17,263 nt of DNA from JAGTVB01 sp964624765. Lineage in GTDB: Bacteria > Pseudomonadota > Gammaproteobacteria > HK1. The translations under genes were made by a program, and so were the position numbers. Location of the stretch: contig CAZUZO010000074.1 of the NCBI GenBank assembly GCA_964624765.1, positions 1 through 17,263 on the forward strand, given 5' to 3'. Below are positions 7,892 through 16,444 of the stretch, piece after piece. A model generated the notes under the pieces. It had not been told where the DNA came from and ran no database searches. It was given only the letters and a program-made list of their open reading frames with translations. Within the stretch, counting starts at the first letter, position 1, and the number at the start of each line of letters is the position of its first letter.

Positions 7892-8356
7892 CTAGGACTT
7901 AGCAAACTGGCTCATGTCGCAGGAGTGAGTCCCTTTGGTAAACAAGGTAGAGTGATCGGTGATCTCCGACGGGTTGGCGTTCGGCTTACCGGCATAGGGA
8001 TCAATGGATCCTTCGGGCGTAGTACGGATTGGAAATTTAAAGCGCTTCATGGTGCCATTGCGGAATTTGATGGTCCACATGATGGAATCCGACCCCCGCA
8101 AGGGCTGTACCGAAGCACCCAAGGGCACAACATCCGCATAATGACGACACTCGATGGCCTGCTGCGGGCAAATCTTCACGCAGGAATAACATTCCCAGCA
8201 CTGCTCCGGTTCTTGGTTGTAGGCCTTCATCGCGTGCCCTGTTTCGGACCCGTCCTTGTCGAGGGCCATTAAATCATGGGGGCAGATGTACATGCAGGCC
8301 GTCTTGTCTTGGCCCTTGCAACCGTCACATTTATCAGTACGAACAAAAGTAGGCAT
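7892..8356 (-). CDS. aprB: Adenylylsulfate (APS) reductase, beta subunit
   Basis: A 154-residue iron-sulfur subunit that carries electrons between AprA's FAD and the external partner. Eight cysteines bind two [4Fe-4S] clusters: Cys10, Cys13, Cys21 and Cys25 (CDGCKGQDKTACMYICPHD, with the insertion typical of AprB), and Cys53, Cys56, Cys59 and Cys63 (CWECYSCVKICPQQAIEC). The C-terminal third (about 95-154), with FRNGTMKRFKFPIRTTPEGS, is the tail that wraps around AprA in known structures. The length fits the family. GGAG lies 8 bases before the ATG. It is the first gene of the apr pair, and the promoter must be in the 506-bp gap to its right. Confidence 0.96.
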   Translation of the reverse strand: MPTFVRTDKCDGCKGQDKTACMYICPHDLMALDKDGSETGHAMKAYNQEPEQCWECYSCVKICPQQAIECRHYADVVPLGASVQPLRGSDSIMWTIKFRNGTMKRFKFPIRTTPEGSIDPYAGKPNANPSEITDHSTLFTKGTHSCDMSQFAKS

Positions 8357-8862
8357 AGTTGGTCTCCGTTATCTCCTGAAGTCGATTAAGCCCTACTTTG
8401 GGGTTGAACAAACCTATTATCCAACTCTCCCCGCCTGCAATGGTGCGACCTCTAGATGGGAGATGGCTAGAGTATTTCACCCTGTGCCACACTCACAGCA
8501 CCTCGCTGACCTTCATCTACGTGCCGGATTACTAGCCACTTCGGCCGAAGCGCCAAAATGAGAGGGTGGGCCTTTGCAAAGATTTAGCGCAGCTTGTTCT
8601 CGCTAACCGAACGCTGACCTGCGGACAAGCTTCCCGATCAGGCGTCGCGACCTCTCGGGCCCGGACCCACACCACAGTGTTCCCTTGCCGAGCACCAATT
8701 CCCACCTGCCAAACACCTGGCCGCAACGCTGCTTCTGTGGCCGGTTGACACGTGGGTTGCGTGCGGCACCTCAACATCGCTAACCGCCTTTGTTAACCTT
8801 AAAGTTCTGCAATGCAAAACCCAAGCAGTTTTATCTTTAGTCAGCATAAGGCGGCTTTATTG
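8357..8862. other. 506-bp gap upstream of aprB; likely apr promoter region
   Basis: No ORF here resembles a protein I recognise. Visible elements are a 12-bp perfect palindrome CTTCGGCCGAAG at 8539-8550, short hairpins (CTGTG/CACAG around 8485-8497 and TCTAG/CTAGA around 8451-8471), and a 9-base direct repeat GCGACCTCT (about 8445 and 8647). A -10-like GATAAT lies on the minus strand (8421-8416), about 60 bp before aprB, but no good -35 is at the right spacing. The palindrome lies in the spacer of another very weak minus-strand hexamer pair (TTGGCG / TAGTAA). The gap probably contains apr control sequences, but I cannot fix a start site. Confidence 0.4.
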
Positions 8863-9660
8863 TTAACCGACCACTGGACCCAGCATCCGCAAGCCTACGA
8901 TCATCAAAAACAACCCAAATCCGCGCCTCAGCCAGACGGTGGGCAGACGGTGCGCAAGCTTGGCGCCCAAGGGCGCAAATAGCACGCTCATGGTGGCGAT
9001 ACCCACCCATGCGGGCCCGTATACGTAACCGATACTCCAAGCCGGAAGGTGAAGGGTATATTGGCCCGCCACGATGTAACCCACGGTGGCGATGGTGGCG
9101 ATCGGCATACCTGCCGCAGCGCCGGTCGCGATGGCTTGTCGAATCGGCACCCGACAATGCAACAGAAACGGAACGGTCAGATTCCCACCGCCAATGCCGA
9201 GCAGAGCGGAGAGCATCCCGATGAGGGTACCCACCGCGAGCAGGCCGTTGCGGCCCGGCAGCTCTCGGTGCGGCGCCGGCGCGGAGCCCAAGGTAAGTTG
9301 CATCGCGACCAGGCACAAGAACACACCAAACAGCAGCCTTAACTGGCCACTGGCGATGTACGTAGCAGCGATCGCTCCCAACAGAGCGCCGAGACCAAAG
9401 CCAGGGCTTAGCCGAAGAAACACCCGCCATTGCACAGCCTGATGCTTGTGGTGCGCACGCACCGATGCGAGGGATGTTGGCAAGATGGTCGCTAATGACG
9501 TGCCAATAGCCATGTGCATGATACTGTTTTCCGGAAACCCGTTGGCGTGGAAGATCCAGACCAGTGCGGGAACGATGACGATGCCGCCCCCTACTCCCAG
9601 TAACCCCCCCAGAATCCCGGCGCCGATCCCAATCAGCGGGTAAGCAAAGAAAGCCTCCAT
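8863..9660 (-). CDS. TauE/SafE-family membrane anion exporter
   Basis: A 265-residue integral inner-membrane protein of the TauE/SafE (PF01925) family. Members export sulfite, sulfoacetate or other organosulfur and carboxylate anions. The two family repeats are clear: LLGVGGGIVIVP (20-31) and LLGIGGGNLTVP (153-164), each opening a half with about four hydrophobic helices (roughly 8-34, 50-66, 84-102, 106-124; then 140-156, 180-199, 208-230, 246-263). It is upstream of aprBA on the same strand, separated by 506 bp, so export of sulfite produced in sulfur oxidation is a reasonable inference but unproven. The start at 9660 gives the normal N-terminus, though the upstream AATAGAGT is a weak ribosome-binding site. 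A longer frame on the same strand (9724-8837) in another phase is a shadow. Confidence 0.88.
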   Translation of the reverse strand: MEAFFAYPLIGIGAGILGGLLGVGGGIVIVPALVWIFHANGFPENSIMHMAIGTSLATILPTSLASVRAHHKHQAVQWRVFLRLSPGFGLGALLGAIAATYIASGQLRLLFGVFLCLVAMQLTLGSAPAPHRELPGRNGLLAVGTLIGMLSALLGIGGGNLTVPFLLHCRVPIRQAIATGAAAGMPIATIATVGYIVAGQYTLHLPAWSIGYVYGPAWVGIATMSVLFAPLGAKLAHRLPTVWLRRGFGLFLMIVGLRMLGPVVG

Positions 9661-10042
9661 ACTCTATTACGATCCGATGAATGCGTTCTAACACTATGTT
9701 TGTAAAGTTATGTTTTGGAGACAAGGCACGTCGACTATCGCATGCCTACCTGATGGCTGAAACGCCCGAGTAGGCCGTGGTCGTCGCTTCGTCAGGTCAA
9801 CGATACGTGCGGCAACGCTCTATTCCGACTCGACGAACAGCCCTGCCCCAGCGCCACCATTAGTTCCTGCGAGACCACTCCTCGGTGCGCGATGGACAAG
9901 GGATATGCCAATCGATCCGGGACAGGCTGTGGCCCGCGGCGGGGTAACCCTGGGAAGCGGCGAAGTTAGCGACAGGGTCCACAGGAGAATTTCTGCCAGG
10001 CTACTGGGTCTGGAAACCGAGCGGTTCCAAAAAGGTCTATAG
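9661..10042. other. 382-bp divergent gap between the exporter and the RND operon
   Basis: No supported gene and no convincing promoter. An imperfect inverted repeat (GGAA-A-CCG-AG-CGG-TTCC) lies at 10012-10028, immediately before the ribosome-binding site AAGGT of the membrane fusion protein. It could be an operator for an efflux repressor. No regulator gene is present here, although divergent TetR-type regulators are common beside such pumps. Confidence 0.3.
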
Positions 10043-11206
10043 ATGCAAGACTCCCCTGATACAGGTCCTTCCCCTCCATCACCCCATTGTGAGACTTTTT
10101 TGCCTGTGGTTAAGAAATCCGTTCTTTTGGCCTTGACGAGCACGGTTGCGCTGGCGTTCTTTGCCTGGCTGCCGCTTTCCACTCAGCCAACACCAGCACC
10201 GCAGGAAAGCCCCCTAGGGGTCACCGTGGCCGAGGTTCGGCGGGATACCCTGCACGACAGACTGGAGGCGCTTGGCACGACCCGCGCCAACGAATCGGTG
10301 GATATCACCACCAAGGTCACAGCCCTTATCGTCAACGTCCATTTCGATGATGGCCAGCATCTCAAGCAAGGGGATCGAGTCGTCACCCTGGCACAAGAGG
10401 CGGAACAAGCACAACGTGCCGCAGCCTTGGAAGAATTAGCGCAGCACCGGCGCGAGCTACGGCGGCTGGAAACCTTGATCAATACCCAGGTGGAAGCACA
10501 AAGAGCCTACGACGAGCGCAAGACGCTGCTGGCGGTTACCCAACAGCGTGTTCGAGAGATCGATTCCAGTATCGAGGATCGCATTGTTCGAGCGCCGTTC
10601 GATGGCGTACTCGGACTGCGCCATGTCAGCGTCGGCGCTCTAGTAGAGCCCGGTGACATCATCGCCACCATCGATGACATCAGCCAGATAAAGCTCGATT
10701 TTGCAATACCTGACACCTTCCTTCAAATGCTTAGAGAGGGAACCGAGGCGAGAGCCTCGCACCGCGCCGTGGGAGGCTTCCGCGGAACCTTAACCAAGAT
10801 CGATTCCCGCGTCGATCCGCAAACGCGCTCGGTCGTGGTGCGCGCGGTGTTGCCCAATCCCGATCATAAACTCAAACCCGGTATGTTGATGGATGTGATG
10901 CTCCTGAACAACCGCCGGGAGGCGCTGATGATTCCAGAGGAGGCTTTGATTCCGTTGCAACGGCAGCATTCGGTGCTGGTGGTCAATGTCGCTGAGGGCC
11001 GAACGGTGCAGCGGCGAACCGTGCAGATCGGTACTCGACGTCTCGGTGAAGTCGAGATTCGAGAGGGATTGAGCGAGGGCGAACTGGTGATCGTGGAGGG
11101 CACCACGCGCGTACGTCCGGGTGATCAGGTGGAGCTCGCGGCAACACGGGAAAATGGGCCACGTCAGAGCTCAGGCCAAGCACCCCATAACAACGTAGAG
11201 AGTTAG
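10043..11206 (+). CDS. RND efflux membrane fusion protein (periplasmic adaptor, HlyD/AcrA-like)
   Basis: A 387-residue adaptor that links an inner-membrane RND pump to an outer-membrane channel. A 24-residue polar, proline-rich start precedes a single hydrophobic anchor (about 25-44). There is no lipobox, so the protein is tethered by a helix and not by lipid. The first lipoyl half (VDITTKVTALIVNVHFDDGQHLKQGD, 86-111) is followed by a short alpha-hairpin (about 117-178, charged and heptad-like). The second lipoyl half (IVRAPFDGVLGLRHVSVGALVEPGD) spans 181-205, then beta-barrel and membrane-proximal domains (KIDSRVDPQTRSV, LKPGMLMDV). The start uses AAGGT 8 bases upstream. It is followed after 16 bp by the pump gene, forming an operon. 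The short hairpin resembles adaptors of the MexH/VexG-like clade. Substrate unknown. Confidence 0.9.
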   Translation: MQDSPDTGPSPPSPHCETFLPVVKKSVLLALTSTVALAFFAWLPLSTQPTPAPQESPLGVTVAEVRRDTLHDRLEALGTTRANESVDITTKVTALIVNVHFDDGQHLKQGDRVVTLAQEAEQAQRAAALEELAQHRRELRRLETLINTQVEAQRAYDERKTLLAVTQQRVREIDSSIEDRIVRAPFDGVLGLRHVSVGALVEPGDIIATIDDISQIKLDFAIPDTFLQMLREGTEARASHRAVGGFRGTLTKIDSRVDPQTRSVVVRAVLPNPDHKLKPGMLMDVMLLNNRREALMIPEEALIPLQRQHSVLVVNVAEGRTVQRRTVQIGTRRLGEVEIREGLSEGELVIVEGTTRVRPGDQVELAATRENGPRQSSGQAPHNNVES

Positions 11207-11222
11207 AGGGGCTGATTCATCC

Positions 11223-14200
11223 GTGTTGCTATCAGACCTGTCAGTCAAGCGCCCAGTTTTCGCTTCGGTCATCAGCTTGTTGCTGATTGCCTTTGGCCTG
11301 GTCTCTTTCAGCCGGCTGCCACTGCGGGAGCTTCCCGACATCGATCCGCCCATCGTTTCTATCGAGACCATCTATCCCGGGGCAGCAGCCACGGTGGTCG
11401 AACGGCGGATCACCAAACTGATTGAAGATCGCATTGCCGGCGTCGCAGGTATCAGAAGCATCGACTCCAGCAGCGTTGACGGTCGCTCAAGCATCACGGT
11501 GCACTTCGATGTTGGACGCGACGTCGACGCAGCGGCCAATGACATTCGTGATGGGGTCTTTGGAATTCTCAATGACCTGCCTGACGAAGCCGATCCACCG
11601 GAGATCCAGAAGGTGGCGGCAGACGCAGAAGTCATCATGTGGCTCAATCTGGTCAGTGACACGCTGTCGGTCATGGAGCTCACTGATTACGCGCGGCGTT
11701 ATCTCGAAGATCGCTTTTCGGCGCTCGATGGCGTGGCACGAGTCCGAATCGGGGGCGCCTTAGATCATTCGATGCGCATTTGGCTGGACCGCAAGGCGCT
11801 GGCGGCACGCAACTTAACGGTTGCGGACGTTGAGGAAGCCTTGCGTGCCGAGAACGTTGACCTACCTGCGGGCCGTGTAGAATCCCGGACGCGGGATTTC
11901 ACTGTGCGTGTGGAACGCGGTTATCGCACGGTAGAAGACTTCAAGGCCCTGGTTCTTGGTCGCAGCGAAAACGGGTACCTGGTGCGGTTACGCGACGTGG
12001 CACGCGTCGAAGTAGGTCCCATCGAGCACCGTAACCTGTTTCGCGGCAACGGAGTACCTATGGTGGGGATCGGCATCATCAAGCAATCCCAAGCTAATAC
12101 GCTTGCGGTAGCTCATCGGGCCAAAGCAGAGGCTGCCATCATCAACGCGAGCCTACCGGTGGGGATAGAGCTCAAGCAAAGCTACGACACGTCGGTGTTC
12201 ATCGAGAGCGCCATCCAACAGGTGTATAAGACGCTCTTCATCGCCATCGGGCTCGTAACCCTAGTCATTTATCTCTTTCTCGGCAGCGTTCGCGCCATGC
12301 TGGTCGCCGTGGTCACGATTCCGGTCGCGGTGATCGCGACCTTCAGCTTACTGCTATTGCTCGACTTCAGCATTAACCTGTTCACGCTTCTGGCCCTGGT
12401 ACTGGCTATCGGCCTGATCGTCGACGACGCCATCGTGGTACTCGAAAACATTCATCGTCGGGTGGAAATGGGCGAGCCGCGACTGGTAGCCGCCTATCGG
12501 GGAACCCGACAAGTCGGCTTCGCGGTCGTCGCCACCACGTTGGTGTTGATCGCGGTGTTTGTGCCGATCGCCTTCATGCAAGGCGATGTCGGACGGCTGT
12601 TTTCGGAATTTGCCCTGACCATGGCTGCTGCCGTGGCTTTTTCCAGCCTGATCGCGCTCTCGCTGTCGCCGATGTTGGCCTCCAAGCTGCTGAGCGAAAG
12701 CGGTCGGGAGGGCCGCTTGACCCGCTGGGTCGATCGGCGATTTGAGCGCTTGCGGCAACAGTACCTGCACTCGCTCGATCGGGCACTGCGATCCCCGCGC
12801 TACGTGGCTTTCCTGCTCCTTGCGACAGCAGGGGTCGCGGTTTGGTTGTTCAAGGCGGTGCCAGCCGAGCTGGCACCGAAAGAGGATCGCGGCGCCTTCT
12901 TCATCATGGTAAACGCTCCCGAAGGGGCGTCCTTTCAATACGTACGCGAGCACATGGACGAGATCGAGCGGCGTTTATTACCCTTTACCGAGAGCGGTGA
13001 GTTTCAGCGGCTCTTGATTCGCGCCCCACGGGCCTTCGGTGATACCGGAATCTTTAACACCGGCATGGCTATCGTCGTTTTGAGTCACTGGAACACTGGA
13101 CGCCGATCGGGCTGGTATTACATGGAGGAAGTTCGCGACCGGCTCGCCGATCTCGCGGGCGTGCAAGTCTTTCCCATCATGCGCCAGGGCCTCGGTACAG
13201 GCGTAACCAAGCCGGTTCAATTCGTAGTCGGCGGAGCAACCTATGAGCAGTTGGTTCGGTGGCGCGACATCATCCTCGAGCAGGCGGAGATGAATGCAGG
13301 CTTGGTGGGTATTGACCACGATTACAAAGAAACCAAGCCGCAGCTGCGCGTCCTCATCGACCGCGACCGCGCAGCCGATCTCGGTCTATCCATCGCCAAT
13401 ATCAGCAGAACCTTGGAAAGCATGCTGGGCTCCCGGCGGGTCACGACTTATGTCGATGACGGCGAGGAATACGACGTGATCATCGAAGGAGAGCACGACC
13501 TACAGCGCAATCCCAGCGACATGACGAATCTCTACGTTCGCTCTGAACGCACCGCAGAGCTAATCCCATTGTCGAGCGTGGTGACCATCGAGGAGCTCGC
13601 CGATGCCGCAGCCCTGAACCGCTACAATCGGTTACGCAGTATCACCTTCGAAGCGAATCTGGCGGAAGGCTTCAGTCTAGGGCAGGCATTGTCCTACCTA
13701 GAGGATCTCGTGCGCAGTGAGTTGCCGCCCGAAGCGCGTGTCGATCATAAAGGTGAATCGCTGGAATACGTTGAGTCTCGACAGCGGTTATACCTGATTT
13801 TCGCACTCTCACTGCTGGTGGTGTTCCTGGTTCTTGCAGCCCAGTTCGAAAGCTTCGTGCACCCGATGGTGATCATGCTGACGGTGCCCCTCGCTATAGC
13901 CGGTGCCCTGGTCGGCCTCTACGTTACGGGCCAAACGTTAAACATCTACAGCCAGATTGGGCTCATTATGTTGGTCGGACTGGCAGCAAAAAACGGCATT
14001 CTCATCGTGGAATTCATCAACCAGCTCCGTGATGAGGGAATGGCCTTCAGGTCAGCCATCGAAGACGCCGCAGGCAAACGCTTGCGCCCCATTATCATGA
14101 CCGGACTGACCACGACGATGGGAGCCTTGCCCCTTATCTTGTCATCGGGTGCCGGATCGGAAACCCGTCTCGTGATCGGTGTCGTGGTATTATTTGGGGT

Positions 14201-14342
14201 ATCCGTTGCCACACTCTTTACCCTTTACGTAGTCCCCGTGGCTTACCAGTGGATCGCTCAACGCGCCGGTTCGCCACAGGCGGTTGCCGAGCAACTGGAA
14301 AGGGAGCTGCAGGCTTACGGGCCCTCTGTCCGAGACCGTTGA
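11223..14342 (+). CDS. RND multidrug efflux pump, inner-membrane subunit (HAE-1/AcrB-like)
   Basis: A 1039-residue proton-driven pump, the usual length for the HAE-1 family. The first helix (about 11-29) is followed by the porter loop with RLPLRELPDIDPP. The TM4 motif LVLAIGLIVDDAIVVLENIHRR includes Asp401 and Asp402, and TM10 GLAAKNGILIVEF includes Lys923. These are the proton-relay residues known from AcrB (Asp407, Asp408, Lys940). The long second loop and the final hydrophobic helices are intact, with no frameshift. Translation starts at GTG 11223 after AGAGGGG, which overlaps the stop of the adaptor gene, so the two are probably co-translated. DD and K together favour a drug/organic exporter over a heavy-metal (HME) type. 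There is no outer-membrane factor gene in the window. The gene converges on matB with 39 bp between stops. Confidence 0.95.
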   Translation: MLLSDLSVKRPVFASVISLLLIAFGLVSFSRLPLRELPDIDPPIVSIETIYPGAAATVVERRITKLIEDRIAGVAGIRSIDSSSVDGRSSITVHFDVGRDVDAAANDIRDGVFGILNDLPDEADPPEIQKVAADAEVIMWLNLVSDTLSVMELTDYARRYLEDRFSALDGVARVRIGGALDHSMRIWLDRKALAARNLTVADVEEALRAENVDLPAGRVESRTRDFTVRVERGYRTVEDFKALVLGRSENGYLVRLRDVARVEVGPIEHRNLFRGNGVPMVGIGIIKQSQANTLAVAHRAKAEAAIINASLPVGIELKQSYDTSVFIESAIQQVYKTLFIAIGLVTLVIYLFLGSVRAMLVAVVTIPVAVIATFSLLLLLDFSINLFTLLALVLAIGLIVDDAIVVLENIHRRVEMGEPRLVAAYRGTRQVGFAVVATTLVLIAVFVPIAFMQGDVGRLFSEFALTMAAAVAFSSLIALSLSPMLASKLLSESGREGRLTRWVDRRFERLRQQYLHSLDRALRSPRYVAFLLLATAGVAVWLFKAVPAELAPKEDRGAFFIMVNAPEGASFQYVREHMDEIERRLLPFTESGEFQRLLIRAPRAFGDTGIFNTGMAIVVLSHWNTGRRSGWYYMEEVRDRLADLAGVQVFPIMRQGLGTGVTKPVQFVVGGATYEQLVRWRDIILEQAEMNAGLVGIDHDYKETKPQLRVLIDRDRAADLGLSIANISRTLESMLGSRRVTTYVDDGEEYDVIIEGEHDLQRNPSDMTNLYVRSERTAELIPLSSVVTIEELADAAALNRYNRLRSITFEANLAEGFSLGQALSYLEDLVRSELPPEARVDHKGESLEYVESRQRLYLIFALSLLVVFLVLAAQFESFVHPMVIMLTVPLAIAGALVGLYVTGQTLNIYSQIGLIMLVGLAAKNGILIVEFINQLRDEGMAFRSAIEDAAGKRLRPIIMTGLTTTMGALPLILSSGAGSETRLVIGVVVLFGVSVATLFTLYVVPVAYQWIAQRAGSPQAVAEQLERELQAYGPSVRDR

Positions 14343-14381
14343 TGCGCTTCGACCGTAGAAGCTGGCCTAAAACGGACGAGG

Positions 14382-15914
14382 TTATTGATGCTGACCGAAT
14401 CGCTCCCGCAAGATATTTTTCTGTACCTTACCCATCGTGTTGCGGGGCAGTTCATCGACAAAAAACACCGTCTTGGGCACTTTGTAATTGGCAAGGGATT
14501 GCTTCAGGGCGTTGATGAGGGTGTCGGCAGTGAGAGGATGGGTAGCCGAGGATTGGACGACCACAGCGGCCACTTGCTCACCGAAATCGGGGTCGGGCAG
14601 CCCGATCACCGCCGACTCGTGAACACCCGGCAAGCGATCGATATGGCGCTCGATCTCCTTTGGGTAGACGTTGTAACCACCGGTTATGATGAGATCCTTG
14701 CGCCGTCCGACGATGGTCAGGTAACCCTCAGGGTCCAGCTTACCGAGATCACCGGTGCGAAACCAGCCGTCATCCGTAAACTCCTCCCTGCTTCTTTCAG
14801 CGCGTTGCCAATAGCCCGAGAACACATTGGGTCCTTTGACCTGGATTTCGCCCACCTTCCCACAGCCCAGTGGTTGGCCCGTCTCGGCAGTGATTCGGAT
14901 CGTCACACCATCGAGGGCTTGCCCAACCGTGCCAGCTCGGCGTTGCCCATGCAACGGATTTGAGCTGTTCATCAGAGTTTCCGTGAGCCCGTAGCGCTCT
15001 AGGATACGGTGCCCAGCGCGCTCATAAAACGCCATGAAAGTTTGCTCTCGCAGCGGCGCGGAGCCAGAGATGAAAAGCCGCATGGCGGCACAAGTCTGTC
15101 GCTCGAAGGCGGCTTCTGCAAGCAAACGTGTGTAATACGTGGGGACGCCCATAAACACCGTGGTATGGGGTAGATATCTCACCACGCTGGATGCCTCGAA
15201 TTTCGGTAGGAACACCATCTTGGAGCCGCTGAGCAGAACGCAGTGGCTGGCTACAAACAGCCCATGAGCATGAAACAGAGGCAAAGCGTGCAGCAGCACA
15301 TCTGTCGCTGTGAAGCCCCAGGCTCTCACCAAGGTCAACGCATTGGAGGCCAGGTTGTCGTGACTCAGCATGGCGCCCTTTGGTCGACCCGTGGTGCCAG
15401 AGGTGTACAGCAAGGCTGCGATATCCTCCCCGCTACAGGGAACCGACGGATACTCGGCGGGCCGTCCACTGCATTGCGCCAGCAGGTTGCCTGTGCCGTG
15501 CGCACCCAGATCGAGTAGGTGCGGTATACTGTGGCGCCGGACCAAACTTTGCAGCTCCCGACTGGCCTCTGGACGGCCGATGACCAAACTGGGCTGCGCG
15601 TCGCCAAGAAAGAAATCGACTTCCTGGGGGCGGTAGGCGGTATTGAGTGGTAAATAGATGAGGCCCGCACGCAAACAGGCCAGGTACACCAGCAAGGCCT
15701 CGGGAGATTTCTCCACCTGAACGGCAACCCGCTCACCCTTTCGCAACCCAAGAGCGTGAAAAAGTCCGGCGAGCCTCGCGGTCTCCCGATGCAAAACGTC
15801 GTAGGACCAGCGACGGCCATCCTCAGTCTCGATGACGGGGGCATTGGGATCAGACGGAAAACAACGTGCAAATCGTTCGTAAAGGTTTCTGTTGCTTGTC
15901 CTGGCCATGGTCAT
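14382..15914 (-). CDS. matB: Malonyl-CoA synthetase (MatB-like acyl-CoA synthetase)
   Basis: A 510-residue ANL-superfamily enzyme that activates an acid with ATP and CoA. The AMP-binding P-loop LLYTSGTTGRPKGAMLSHDN is at 168-187, and the adenine-binding ERYGLTETLMNSSNP at 306-320. The hinge TGDLGKLD is at 387-394, with GRRKDLIITGGYNVYPKEIE (403-422) after it. The C-terminal catalytic Lys496 is in RNTMGKVQKN. The blocks QVEKSPEALLVYLACLRAG, LPLNTAYRPQEVDFF, FISGSAPL and TETLMNSSNP are much closer to bacterial MatB than to acetyl- or long-chain synthetases, so malonate (or methylmalonate) is the likely substrate. I set the start at the ATG at 15914; one at 15908 is equally possible, and neither has a strong ribosome-binding site. 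The frame opens further to 16073, but those 53 residues do not look like protein of this family. No malonate transporter or decarboxylase is adjacent. Confidence 0.9.
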   Translation of the reverse strand: MTMARTSNRNLYERFARCFPSDPNAPVIETEDGRRWSYDVLHRETARLAGLFHALGLRKGERVAVQVEKSPEALLVYLACLRAGLIYLPLNTAYRPQEVDFFLGDAQPSLVIGRPEASRELQSLVRRHSIPHLLDLGAHGTGNLLAQCSGRPAEYPSVPCSGEDIAALLYTSGTTGRPKGAMLSHDNLASNALTLVRAWGFTATDVLLHALPLFHAHGLFVASHCVLLSGSKMVFLPKFEASSVVRYLPHTTVFMGVPTYYTRLLAEAAFERQTCAAMRLFISGSAPLREQTFMAFYERAGHRILERYGLTETLMNSSNPLHGQRRAGTVGQALDGVTIRITAETGQPLGCGKVGEIQVKGPNVFSGYWQRAERSREEFTDDGWFRTGDLGKLDPEGYLTIVGRRKDLIITGGYNVYPKEIERHIDRLPGVHESAVIGLPDPDFGEQVAAVVVQSSATHPLTADTLINALKQSLANYKVPKTVFFVDELPRNTMGKVQKNILRERFGQHQ

Positions 15915-16444
15915 CGTTTCGTCAGAGTGGCTTTGGAGCACACCGTCGGTCCCCAAGCCTTCGGCAGCAGAATCCCTTGCGGCAAGGGTGTGTGCAAAGG
16001 CGCCGGGCCCAAGACGTCTGCACGCCGTCCCGTGTGGCAAGGGCTCGGCTGCCCCCAAGGCAAAGGTCATCAAACTCCCGAAACGATGACCAACACCGGA
16101 AAACAGACTAATGGCGGCCTAGTCATTACTGTTCGAAGAGGACACTGGCGCAGTCAAACCAGACGGGAGCGCCCTTTGCTTACGTTGCACGCCGCAGGCG
16201 CGACCAATAAGCTGCCGTGTCTACGGTTAGACCCAACCCGCTTTCTCGAAGATTATGCAACTATTATTATCGGTATGTCATGCGCTCTGAGGCACGCACG
16301 CGGGTATGCCATCATCAGCCATCACCTCTCTCGACCGGTCGTGGTCATCACATTGCTATCCGCTTATCTTCTGATGGCAAAGTACCGTACGCGGGGCTGT
16401 TAGAATGACTGGCCTCGCAGTTGTGTGAGCGAGCCACTGAAGGT
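15915..16444. other. 530-bp divergent gap between matB and the MoaB-like gene
   Basis: No RNA gene or recognisable protein is seen. The part next to matB contains a near-perfect palindrome CCCTTGCGGCAAGGG (15972-15986) and a related CCCGTGTGGCAAGGG about 50 bp later (16030-16044). These could be paired operator-like sites or remnants of a short repeat. A plus-strand frame covering most of the gap (15756-16403) is not supported by any family resemblance. The right end holds a candidate promoter at 16398-16406. Confidence 0.35.
16398..16406 (+). promoter_or_regulatory. Candidate extended -10 promoter for the MoaB-like gene
   Basis: TGTTAGAAT: an extended -10 (TG-N) followed directly by TAGAAT (5 of 6 to consensus), about 38 bp before the chosen start codon. 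No good -35 is visible, which is tolerated for extended -10 promoters. Confidence 0.4.

Noticed and set aside
8532..8777. Minus-strand ORF of 81 codons in the gap upstream of aprB
   Set aside because: No family resemblance, no ribosome-binding site seen, and overlapping frames of similar length exist on both strands, as expected by chance in GC-rich DNA.
8837..9724. Long minus-strand ORF of 295 codons overlapping the exporter gene
   Set aside because: It runs in another phase over the TauE/SafE gene, is Arg/His-rich without hydrophobic segments, and resembles no family. The overlapping frame has clear repeats and membrane helices.
15915..16073. Upstream in-frame extension of matB as a targeting or extra domain
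   Set aside because: The 53 residues are not like a signal or known domain and the MatB family starts at about the ATG at 15914.
15756..16403. Plus-strand ORF of 215 codons over the matB start and the gap after it
   Set aside because: Half of it is antisense to the matB N-terminus, it has no ribosome-binding site or recognisable motif, and its composition looks non-coding.
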